From positions 372,001 through 436,000 of the forward strand of contig NZ_JAAKGO010000004.1 in the NCBI RefSeq assembly GCF_011043525.1: a DNA stretch of 64,000 nucleotides, in the 5' to 3' direction. How positions within the stretch are numbered: the stretch's first letter is position 1; each line of letters opens with the position of its first letter. The position numbers and the translations under genes are program-made. This stretch comes from Sphingobacterium sp. SGG-5. GTDB lineage: Bacteria > Bacteroidota > Bacteroidia > Sphingobacteriales > Sphingobacteriaceae. Positions 16,682-24,607 of the stretch are shown piece by piece. The notes beneath the pieces were generated by a model. That model did not search any database. It was given only the letters and a program-made list of their open reading frames with translations, and was not told the DNA's origin.

Positions 16682-18013
16682 TTACACTACACCTTGTGCC
16701 TTCATGGCATTCGCCACTTTAATGAAACCACCGACGTTAGCTCCTCTTAGGTAATTAATATAACCGTTATCTTCCTTACCGTACCGAACACAGGTTTTGT
16801 GGATATTTTCCATGATAGCTTTAAGACGGCTGTCTACTTTGCTCGTCGCCCATTGCTGACGGATAGAATTTTGAGACATTTCGAGTCCGGATACCGCTAC
16901 ACCGCCGGCATTTGCAGCCTTACCAGGTGCAAAATGAACTTTTGCTTTATGGAATACTTTAATAGCTTCTGCGGTGGATGGCATGTTCGCTCCCTCTCCG
17001 ATACATTTGCATCCATTTTTTATTAACCGCTTCGCATCAGCTTCATCGAGCTCATTTTGTGTAGCACACGGCAAAGCGATGTCGCATTTGAACTGCCAAG
17101 GCTTTTCACCTTCATGATAGGTGGCCGATTTGAATTTACGTGGATATTTGTTGAGATCTCTGCCTAATGTTTGTATATACGCCAATTTCTCTAATGTTAA
17201 TCCCTCCTTATCGTACAGCGTACCTTGACTATTGGATAGCGTGATTACTTTTGCGCCGAGACCAATTGCTTTCTCTGCCGCAAAGTAGGCTACGTTTCCG
17301 GCACCTGATATCGTTATTACTTTACCTTCGAGAGATTCATTGTTAAAGTCGTAGATACATTCGACGAAGTACAAAAGACCATATCCGGTCGCTTCAGGTC
17401 TAATATATGAACCACCCCATTGCACGCCTTTGCCCGTTAAGACACCCGTAAAGCAGTTTTGTATCCGTTTATACTGCCCGAATAAATAGCCAATTTCGCG
17501 TGTACCGACGCCGATGTCTCCTGCTGGCACATCAGTTTCAGCACCAATGTGACGGTAAAGTTCGGTCATGAAAGACTGGCAAAAACGCATAATCTCATTG
17601 TCGGACTTTCCTTTAGGATCAAAGTCAGAACCACCTTTTCCACCACCGATAGGTAGACTTGTCAGCGAATTCTTAAAGACTTGCTCGAATGCCAAAAATT
17701 TCAAAATGCTCAGATTGACATCCGGAGCAAACCGTAGACCACCCTTGTATGGGCCTATGGCACTGTTCATCTGTACTCTGTAGCCCCTGTTAACCTGAAT
17801 CTGATTATTATCGTCTAACCAAGTCACACGAAAGGAAACTACTCTTTCGGGTTCGACCATACGCTCCAATATCTTTAAGGATGCGAAATCAGGAAAATGT
17901 TCGTTGACATAAGGGATAATATCTTCAGCGACTTCAGTGACCGCTTGTAAAAACTCGGGTTCGTGTGGGTTACGCAGTTCTACGTGTTTGATGAAATTTT
18001 TAAGAGATAGCAT
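16682..18013 (-). CDS. gdhA: Glutamate dehydrogenase (NADP-type, hexameric)
   Basis: It interconverts 2-oxoglutarate plus ammonium and glutamate. The 443-residue length matches the small hexameric GDH. Visible features are the glutamate-binding region with the catalytic-lysine signature (LPIGGGKGGSDFDPKGKS, about residues 120-137), PAGDIGVGTREIGYLFGQYK, and a Rossmann motif (VITISGAGNVAYFAAEKA). NADP preference is inferred from similarity to the biosynthetic form. The small gene at 16422 follows 2 bp downstream. Confidence 0.95.
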   Translation of the reverse strand: MLSLKNFIKHVELRNPHEPEFLQAVTEVAEDIIPYVNEHFPDFASLKILERMVEPERVVSFRVTWLDDNNQIQVNRGYRVQMNSAIGPYKGGLRFAPDVNLSILKFLAFEQVFKNSLTSLPIGGGKGGSDFDPKGKSDNEIMRFCQSFMTELYRHIGAETDVPAGDIGVGTREIGYLFGQYKRIQNCFTGVLTGKGVQWGGSYIRPEATGYGLLYFVECIYDFNNESLEGKVITISGAGNVAYFAAEKAIGLGAKVITLSNSQGTLYDKEGLTLEKLAYIQTLGRDLNKYPRKFKSATYHEGEKPWQFKCDIALPCATQNELDEADAKRLIKNGCKCIGEGANMPSTAEAIKVFHKAKVHFAPGKAANAGGVAVSGLEMSQNSIRQQWATSKVDSRLKAIMENIHKTCVRYGKEDNGYINYLRGANVGGFIKVANAMKAQGVV

Positions 18014-18115
18014 TGTTATTTATAAACTTTTGATATGAAGGTCTGCGAATCTAATAAAAATATATGGAACATGCTAATTGTATTAAATTTTTGCAATTTA
18101 TTCAGTCTATTGTTG

Positions 18116-19009
18116 TCAATTCATTATCCTATTACCTTCAAAGGGTTCGACATGCACAAAAACATTAGATATACTGGGTATCTGATCCATCAAATAGTCT
18201 TTCAAAGCGTGTGCAATCGCGTGTCCCTCGCGAACACTGAGATGGGGATCGACAACGGCGTGGATATCTACGATAAAAGACATTCCAATTTTCCGGACAA
18301 AACATTTTTCCGTATCGATCACACCATGGACTTGCAATGATTTTTGTTTGATCTTATCGACTAAATTTTCATATAAATTTTCATCCATAATTTCGCCTAA
18401 GGCGGGACGGAAAATACGGTAACAATTGTACAGGATAAAGGCGGAGGCCACAAGAGCTGCCCAATCGTCCGCGTATTCATAACCTTCTCCCAACCATAAT
18501 GCGACGGAGATACCGATAAATGCAGCAATAGAGGTAATGGCATCGCTTCGGTGGTGCCAGGCATCGGCCTTAAGAGAACTACTATTTAAAGCTTTGCTTT
18601 TACGGATGACAACTTGGTAAGACGCCTCTTTCCACAAAATAATGACACCTAAGACAATTAGCGTCCAGGCCTGGGGCGGTTCATGCGGCGTTCTTAGATT
18701 GAGGATACTTTGATAGGCGATGACTGTCGCCGAGATAACCAGAAAGATAACAATGACAAAGGTAATTAACGGTTCAATACGGCCGTGTCCATAGGGGTGC
18801 GTATCATCCGCAGGTCGTTTAGAGTATTTAATGCCCAATAAAACGAGGACGGATGAGAAAATATCGGTTGTCGATTCGATGGCATCGGCAATCAAAGCAA
18901 ACGAATTCCCGAAAAAACCCGCTAACCATTTTACAACAGCCAAACCTAAATTGCCAATGATACTAAAATATGCTGTACGGATAGCCTTATCTGCGTTACT
19001 CGACATCAC
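18116..19009 (-). CDS. Cation diffusion facilitator (CDF) metal transporter
   Basis: This 297-residue inner-membrane divalent-metal/proton antiporter has six predicted helices and a C-terminal cytoplasmic ferredoxin-like domain. The metal-site motif of TM2 (ALIADAIESTTDIFSS) has an unusual E/S variation of the common HSxxD signature, while TM5 keeps DAWHHRSDAITS. THPYGHGRIEP is the classic CDF loop. The metal (Zn, Mn, Fe, Co) cannot be decided. It stands alone between gdhA and the methyltransferase. Confidence 0.92.
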   Translation of the reverse strand: MMSSNADKAIRTAYFSIIGNLGLAVVKWLAGFFGNSFALIADAIESTTDIFSSVLVLLGIKYSKRPADDTHPYGHGRIEPLITFVIVIFLVISATVIAYQSILNLRTPHEPPQAWTLIVLGVIILWKEASYQVVIRKSKALNSSSLKADAWHHRSDAITSIAAFIGISVALWLGEGYEYADDWAALVASAFILYNCYRIFRPALGEIMDENLYENLVDKIKQKSLQVHGVIDTEKCFVRKIGMSFIVDIHAVVDPHLSVREGHAIAHALKDYLMDQIPSISNVFVHVEPFEGNRIMN

Positions 19010-19073
19010 CCCCTTGATTTTAATGCAAAATACATAATTTATTTAATATTTTGAATGCGGTCGATACAGCGAT

Positions 19074-20141
19074 TTACGTTTTAGAATCCGGTAAATGATA
19101 AGTTGCAATCAATTGATTATCTGTGTGAGTTACCATTTTTACATTTGAAAATTTTATTTCTGTCTCCTGATTGGTTATTACAGGGATCTTTAGGTTTTTA
19201 TTAAAGTGTTTGACTTCACTCTTTTTGGCATTTGTCCTTCGTTCAGCAATAAAGTTAGCGTGTTGATCAATACGGTTTTGTATAATGGCGTTATAAAAGC
19301 TAATTGGCGTAGACACGATATTATCTGTTATAATATTTAAAAACAAAGGATCAATTTCATAGCCAATACTGTTTCTTTGGGAAGCAATAGCTGCTAAGCA
19401 TGTTGTCCCCGTACCCAAGAATGGATCTAAAACAGTATCACCTTGTAAGGAATACATATGGATTAATCTATAAGGTATCTCAAAAGGATAGGCAGCGCTT
19501 CGTTTTCGTGTATCCGAATTGTCTATTTTTTGTTTTGTTCCTTTTAAATCCCACAAGTCAGAGAACCAAACATTTCTTTCTTCCCAGAAGAAGGAACTTT
19601 CTTTTCGTCGCAACTTTTCGCTTTCCGTATTGAATTGTCTTTTTCCGCCTTTTCTGAAAATCAGGATCCACTCATGCTCTAGGGTGACATAAGCGCCTGC
19701 GGGAAGCATTCCTGATCCCATAAATTTATTCGGCGCATTGGTTTGTTTCCGCCAAAGGATATTTGGCAAGTTTGACATGCCTAATTTTTGAAATGCGCCT
19801 ATAATTCTTGAATGATTGGGATACAATGAAAATTCACCATTTATAGTCCGGGTCGCATCACCGATATTAATACATGCAAAACAGCCTGGCATTAAGACTC
19901 TTTCAACTTCTGCCCAGACTTTATCAAGTTCGGCATGCATCAGTTCAAAAGCATGATGCCCATCATTTTGATCTAATGCATCTTGAACTGCCGGATTTTG
20001 TTTCGCCATAATCTCATCCCACATGGCTATCATTGGATATGGCGGTGATGTAACTACCAACGCAATAGAATTGTCTTCCAGCTGTTCCATATGCTGAGCA
20101 GCGCTAATGATTATGCGGTGTTTTGTAGCATGATGATTCAT
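19074..20141 (-). CDS. Beta-class DNA methyltransferase, probably N4-cytosine, solitary
   Basis: This 355-residue site-specific amino-methyltransferase has catalytic motif IV TSPPYP at residues ~31-36, ahead of the SAM-binding motif I DPFLGTGTT at ~237-245. That order defines the beta class. SPPY rather than DPPY favours N4-cytosine. The C-terminal ~90 residues are lysine-rich and unassigned. No restriction endonuclease is adjacent: the neighbours are a CDF transporter and the cys operon. It is therefore an orphan methyltransferase or part of a split system. The recognition site cannot be derived. Confidence 0.9.
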   Translation of the reverse strand: MNHHATKHRIIISAAQHMEQLEDNSIALVVTSPPYPMIAMWDEIMAKQNPAVQDALDQNDGHHAFELMHAELDKVWAEVERVLMPGCFACINIGDATRTINGEFSLYPNHSRIIGAFQKLGMSNLPNILWRKQTNAPNKFMGSGMLPAGAYVTLEHEWILIFRKGGKRQFNTESEKLRRKESSFFWEERNVWFSDLWDLKGTKQKIDNSDTRKRSAAYPFEIPYRLIHMYSLQGDTVLDPFLGTGTTCLAAIASQRNSIGYEIDPLFLNIITDNIVSTPISFYNAIIQNRIDQHANFIAERRTNAKKSEVKHFNKNLKIPVITNQETEIKFSNVKMVTHTDNQLIATYHLPDSKT

Positions 20142-20263
20142 GCATGCAAAGCTATAAAATAAATTGAGAGTTCGTTCTCAGAAAAAAGATAATGGAAAGT
20201 CAAATAATTCATATTATGTTAAATAGTATTGCATGCGCTTTTTTTACCGCTTACCTCCAAGGG

Positions 20264-20296
20264 TAAAAAAGCCCTCAAAAATAACATTGAGAGCTT
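20264..20296 (-). terminator. Intrinsic terminator of the cys operon
   Basis: On the minus strand AAGCTCTCAA pairs with TTGAGGGCTT (one mismatch, 8-nt loop), followed by T6. It lies about 27 bp after the cysN stop. The same region also carries a TTTTTACC/GGTAAAAA repeat. Confidence 0.8.
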
Positions 20297-20322
20297 TCTT
20301 ATTTACGGATTGTATTATATTT

Positions 20323-21567
20323 TTATGCAAAATCTTCTACAATTAATGCACCAACAGTCAGATTATTACGCGGGTCGACAATAATTGCTCTTGCATTTTC
20401 CGGAAAATCTCGATTTAAATCAAATACTACATCATCTGCAGCCTTAACAACAATACGGCCTATGTCATTTAAGCGAATATCTTCATCATAAATGCGTTCT
20501 TGCGTATTCACATCAAACTTATACAGAATCTCAGGAATTTTGATTTTGGTAACCTTACTGTGATTTTGCAGCAGATAAACTTGATTCATATCTAATGCCT
20601 TATTTTCAAACCAGCTAATATTGGCTTCAAACGACCGTTCTGAAAGAGCCGCATTTGTTGCGCTGACGATGAAATCTCCTCTGGAAATATCAATGTCGTC
20701 ACTCAGATGTAAGATCACCGACTGTCCGTTATGCGCAGCATCCAACTCGATTTGATTCAGTTCGATACTTTTTATGGAACTCCGCACACCACTCGGCAAT
20801 ACAACGACTTCGTCACCTACTGTCAGCCCCTCTCCTAATACCCTTCCCGCATAACCTCTATAATCAGGTAATTCTGCAGTTTGTGGACGTATAACCCATT
20901 GTACAGGGAAACGCCAAGAAGAATTATTTTTTTCCTCAAACTCAACATTTTCGAGATAATCAAGTAACGTTGGCCCCGTATACCACGAAATACGATCCGA
21001 CTTCGCAACAATATTATCCCCTTTTAATGCCGAAACAGGAATGAAGTCTACATGTTCGAGTTTTAGATTGCGTGCTAATTTTTCATAATCTGTCTTGATA
21101 TTTTCGAATACGGCCTGCTCATAGTCTACCATATCCATTTTATTGACACACACAAGCACCTGTTTCAAGGACAATAGTTTTGCAATAAAAGAATGTCGTT
21201 TGGTTTGTTCGATAACCCCCTTACGTGCATCGACTAAAATGATAATCAAATCTGAATTGGACGCTCCTGTTATCATATTCCTTGTGTATTGAATATGACC
21301 GGGTGCATCTGCGATGATAAATTTGCGCCGCTCTGTCTGGAAGTATTTATAAGCGACATCGATGGTGATACCTTGCTCACGCTCCGCTTTCAATCCGTCT
21401 GTCAGGATAGCTAAATCTACCGTTCCGTCATCATTCTTGCGGTTTGCTTTTTGAATAGCCTCCAGCTGGTCGTCCAAAATAGAATTTGTATCGTATAGTA
21501 AACGGCCTATCAGTGTACTCTTACCGTCATCTACCGATCCTGCCGTTATAAATTTTAATATATTCAT
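20323..21567 (-). CDS. cysN: Sulfate adenylyltransferase GTPase subunit
   Basis: CysN is the GTP-hydrolysing subunit of ATP sulfurylase that activates sulfate to APS with CysD. The protein starts MNILKFITAGSVDDGKST, with the P-loop GSVDDGKST at residues 9-17, DAPGH (G3) and NKMD (G4). About 414 residues is the normal length without a fused APS kinase. The frame continues 46 codons upstream, but that extension is rich in Arg, overlaps cysD and lacks homology-like features, so the inner ATG at 21567 is preferred. It is the last gene of the operon. Confidence 0.95.
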   Translation of the reverse strand: MNILKFITAGSVDDGKSTLIGRLLYDTNSILDDQLEAIQKANRKNDDGTVDLAILTDGLKAEREQGITIDVAYKYFQTERRKFIIADAPGHIQYTRNMITGASNSDLIIILVDARKGVIEQTKRHSFIAKLLSLKQVLVCVNKMDMVDYEQAVFENIKTDYEKLARNLKLEHVDFIPVSALKGDNIVAKSDRISWYTGPTLLDYLENVEFEEKNNSSWRFPVQWVIRPQTAELPDYRGYAGRVLGEGLTVGDEVVVLPSGVRSSIKSIELNQIELDAAHNGQSVILHLSDDIDISRGDFIVSATNAALSERSFEANISWFENKALDMNQVYLLQNHSKVTKIKIPEILYKFDVNTQERIYDEDIRLNDIGRIVVKAADDVVFDLNRDFPENARAIIVDPRNNLTVGALIVEDFA

Positions 21568-21576
21568 TTTATTGTA

Positions 21577-21597
21577 GTATTGAGTATTGAGTATTGA
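21577..21597. repeat. Three tandem copies of GTATTGA before cysN
   Basis: The heptamer GTATTGA occurs three times head to tail at 21577-21583, 21584-21590 and 21591-21597 (TCAATAC on the transcribed strand). It lies in the 61-bp cysD-cysN gap, 10-30 bp before the cysN start. Confidence 0.8.
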
Positions 21598-21628
21598 GAT
21601 CTTTATAGTTCGCAATACGCTTATCATA

Positions 21629-22519
21629 TCAAAAATATCCCTGCTTCTTTCGTTCTTCCATCGCCGCCTCCGACACCTTGTCGTCCATCCGCGCTCCCCG
21701 TTCACTGACCGTTGAAGCTTTTATTTCTGCAATAATATCATCCAACTCCACCGCTTGCGAACTTACAGCAGCTGTACATGTCATATCACCTACTGTTCTA
21801 AACCTTACTGATCTATGTTCTACTCTATCCTCTGCATCGATATTAAGGCAATCTGCTGCAGCCATCCACTGTCCGTTACGTAAAACAACATCTCTCTCGT
21901 GACTAAAATAGATAGAGGGAAGTGCTATGTTCTCTCGCTTGATGTAATTCCACACATCCAACTCCGTCCAGTTGGAGATGGGAAATACCCGCACATTCTC
22001 ACCTTTATGGATTCGGCCGTTAAATATATTCCATAGCTCTGGTCGTTGTCGTTTAGGATCCCACTGACCGAACTCATCTCTTACTGAAAAAATTCGTTCC
22101 TTAGCACGGGCCTTTTCCTCATCACGGCGGGCACCTCCTATACAAGCGTCAAAACTATGTTTTTCGATAGTATCTAATAGGGTGACGATCTGCAATGGAT
22201 TTCTACTGGCATTTTTTCCTTTCTGCTCAATAACTTTGCCCGCATTGATACTATCCTGCACCAAGCCCACAATGAGCTTCTCTCCTGTTTGTTCGATCAG
22301 CCAATCTCGAAAAGCAATCGTCTCGGGGAAATTATGCCCTGTATCGATATGCACGAGCGGAAAAGGAAATTTTCCGGGACGGAATGCTTTTTTTGCTAAA
22401 TGAACTAAAGTAATACTATCTTTCCCACCGGAAAACAAAAGCGCTGGATTTTCAAACTGTCCGGCAACTTCCCGGAGTATATAAATGGCTTCTGCTTCTA
22501 AATGATCTAAGTAATCCAT
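21629..22519 (-). CDS. cysD: Sulfate adenylyltransferase subunit 2
   Basis: CysD is the catalytic ATP-sulfurylase subunit (ATP + sulfate to APS + PPi). This 296-residue protein is a PP-loop ATP pyrophosphatase with SGGKDS at about residues 30-35, the HIDTGHNFPE block and a CIGGARRDEEKARAKER segment typical of CysD. It sits between cysH and cysN in the sulfate operon. The length is normal. Confidence 0.96.
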   Translation of the reverse strand: MDYLDHLEAEAIYILREVAGQFENPALLFSGGKDSITLVHLAKKAFRPGKFPFPLVHIDTGHNFPETIAFRDWLIEQTGEKLIVGLVQDSINAGKVIEQKGKNASRNPLQIVTLLDTIEKHSFDACIGGARRDEEKARAKERIFSVRDEFGQWDPKRQRPELWNIFNGRIHKGENVRVFPISNWTELDVWNYIKRENIALPSIYFSHERDVVLRNGQWMAAADCLNIDAEDRVEHRSVRFRTVGDMTCTAAVSSQAVELDDIIAEIKASTVSERGARMDDKVSEAAMEERKKQGYF

Positions 22520-22555
22520 TCTTAATTTTAATAAGTTACAAGGGTTATGCTAATT

Positions 22556-23251
22556 TTAATTTGTTGCATGTAATCCACATTCTTTTTTACTTCTATCTTC
22601 CCACCACCACCTGCCGGCACGAAAATCTTCTCCCGGCAGTATAGCTCTTGTGCAAGGTTGACATCCTATACTTGGGAAACCTTTATCATGTAGGGGATTA
22701 TAGGGAACGTGATGTTGTTTTAGAAAGTCTTCCACCTCGGATAAGGTCCAGTGAAACAAAGGATGAATCTTTATGATTTGGTTCGCATCATCCCACTCGA
22801 TAAAGTCCATATCTTCTCTGTTGGCTGACTGCTCTGCGCGGATACCTGTGATCCAGACTTCATATCCCTGGATAGCCCGTTTAAGTGGTTCTATTTTCCG
22901 GATGTAACAGCATTCTTTGCGGTTTTCCACACTTTCATAAAAGCTGGATGGACCTTTTTCTGTCACTAAGCGTTCTACCGCGGTTGTATTTGGATAATAC
23001 GCTTTAATCGGCAATCCATATTTTTCCAATGTTCTGTTCCATACATAATATGTCTCCGGAAACAATCGACCGGTCTCCAAGGTAAAAACCGACGCTTTGG
23101 TTTCGGCTTCAGCAAGCATATGTGTGATAACCTGATCCTCAATGCCAAACGAAGTGGAAAAAACTGCCTTTTCGCCGTATTTGTCTGAGATAAATTGAAT
23201 AATTTGGCGAGCATCTAACGCTGCTAATTCCTTTTTTAAACTCGCTATCAT
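22556..23251 (-). CDS. cysH: Adenylyl-sulfate (APS) reductase
   Basis: It reduces APS to sulfite with thioredoxin. The 231-residue protein has the PP-loop STSFGIEDQ, a cysteine pair C114-C115 (ECCYIRK) and C197/C200 (GCQPC). These four cysteines ligate the [4Fe-4S] cluster that marks APS- rather than PAPS-reductases. The catalytic cysteine lies in the C-terminal KKECGLH. No APS kinase is present in the cluster, consistent with direct APS reduction. It overlaps the siroheme gene upstream by 4 bp. Confidence 0.94.
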   Translation of the reverse strand: MIASLKKELAALDARQIIQFISDKYGEKAVFSTSFGIEDQVITHMLAEAETKASVFTLETGRLFPETYYVWNRTLEKYGLPIKAYYPNTTAVERLVTEKGPSSFYESVENRKECCYIRKIEPLKRAIQGYEVWITGIRAEQSANREDMDFIEWDDANQIIKIHPLFHWTLSEVEDFLKQHHVPYNPLHDKGFPSIGCQPCTRAILPGEDFRAGRWWWEDRSKKECGLHATN

Positions 23252-23829
23252 GATCTGTTCTTATCTACTAATTCTTGTGTATGTGCATTGAGTACTTTAA
23301 TTTTCTCTTGAAGATCGCCTTTTAGCTGGTCTCGCATCTGTTGCATAAGAACCAAAGCTTCATCAATTTCCTCCGGTACGATAGCTTGGAGAATTTCTTT
23401 CAATCGTTTGGCCATTGTTGGTGATTTGCCATTGGTCGAAATACCAATTTTCAAATTTCCCTTTTGTACAACCGAACCTAAATAGAAATCACATAATGTC
23501 GGCTTATCTGCTACATTAAGTAGTATATTTCTCGCTATTGTTAATTGCCGGATCTGCGCATTCAACCGTTCGTTGTTGGTTGCTAAAACGACTAATCCTA
23601 TATTTTCCAAGTCCTCTACCTCAAAGCTTCGCTGACTTAAAGATGCTGTAGGCTTGTCGGCCAGAAATGCACGGACCTCTTCATCTACTCTTTCGGCCAC
23701 GATATATACATGTGCTTGCGGTGAATTTCGAAAAATAGCTTGTAACTTTTCCAATCCAACCGGCCCCGCTCCCACTAATAGCGTCCGGACCTGATCCATC
23801 TTGACATATATGGGAAACAACGTGTTCAT
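23248..23829 (-). CDS. Precorrin-2 dehydrogenase / sirohydrochlorin ferrochelatase
   Basis: This 193-residue protein corresponds to the N-terminal half of E. coli CysG (Met8p-like). It would oxidise precorrin-2 with NAD and insert iron to give siroheme for sulfite reductase. Visible features are MNTLFPIYVKMDQVRTLLVGAGP with the NAD Rossmann glycine motif, LVVLATNN, and IGISTNGKSPTMAKRLKE. It overlaps cobA and cysH at its two ends, indicating translational coupling. Confidence 0.92.
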   Translation of the reverse strand: MNTLFPIYVKMDQVRTLLVGAGPVGLEKLQAIFRNSPQAHVYIVAERVDEEVRAFLADKPTASLSQRSFEVEDLENIGLVVLATNNERLNAQIRQLTIARNILLNVADKPTLCDFYLGSVVQKGNLKIGISTNGKSPTMAKRLKEILQAIVPEEIDEALVLMQQMRDQLKGDLQEKIKVLNAHTQELVDKNRS

Positions 23830-24605
23830 TAAATTTCAAGCAACTGTATTTCGTTACGTAGTCTATTGAAAGACTGATGTTTACTCACTACTTCTCCTAA
23901 AATAATAATAGCAGGAACACCCAATAAATTCTTATGTACTTCCGCCAAAATAGTATCTACTGTACCTACTGCTACGCGCTCCGTAGGCAACGATCCATTT
24001 TGGATCAATGCGATAGGCAATTCGCCACGCCCGTTTTCTTGATATAAAGCTATTATCTGTTGAAGTTTGGAATATCCCATCAATACAACCACTGTTGCAT
24101 TGGTATGGACGGCCTTGTATAGATCGTCTGACAATCTTCCATCAGAAGTTGACCCCGTAATCACCCAGAAGCTCTCACTAATACCGCGATATGTCAACGG
24201 AATTTGTTGTAGCCCGGTAAGCCCTACAGACGAGGAAATACCAGGAATAACCGCGGTCGGAATATCAAATTGACGAATGTAATCTAACTCTTCGCCTCCT
24301 CGGCCAAATACAAAAGGATCGCCTCCTTTCAACCGAACAACATGTCCATATGTCAAGGCGTAATCCACCATGAGCTTATTGATATAATCCTGCGAGGTCG
24401 ATAGCCTCTCCGCCCGCTTTCCCACATAGATCTTGGTACATGTAGATTTAGTATGCTCCAATATCTCTTTATTGACTAAAGCATCATAAAGAATAACATC
24501 TGCACCCTGTATAGCTTTTATACCTTTCAAGGTAATCAAATCAGGATCTCCCGGGCCCGCCCCTACTAATGTTACTTTTGGTTCAATATGTTTGTTTTGT
24601 TGCAT
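23829..24605 (-). CDS. cobA: Uroporphyrinogen-III C-methyltransferase
   Basis: It methylates uroporphyrinogen III twice with SAM to give precorrin-2, the substrate of the next gene product. This 258-residue protein has VTLVGAGPGDPDLITLKG, DALV, VRLKGGDPFVFGRGGEE and VIPGISS, all standard SUMT motifs. In this lineage the two CysG activities are encoded by separate adjacent genes. It follows sulfite reductase by 2 bp. Confidence 0.95.
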   Translation of the reverse strand: MQQNKHIEPKVTLVGAGPGDPDLITLKGIKAIQGADVILYDALVNKEILEHTKSTCTKIYVGKRAERLSTSQDYINKLMVDYALTYGHVVRLKGGDPFVFGRGGEELDYIRQFDIPTAVIPGISSSVGLTGLQQIPLTYRGISESFWVITGSTSDGRLSDDLYKAVHTNATVVVLMGYSKLQQIIALYQENGRGELPIALIQNGSLPTERVAVGTVDTILAEVHKNLLGVPAIIILGEVVSKHQSFNRLRNEIQLLEI

Positions 24606-24607
24606 GA

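Noticed and set aside
21568..21705. N-terminal extension of CysN by 46 residues
   Set aside because: The extension is Arg-rich, overlaps cysD and crosses the heptamer repeat. The conserved P-loop protein begins at the ATG at 21567.
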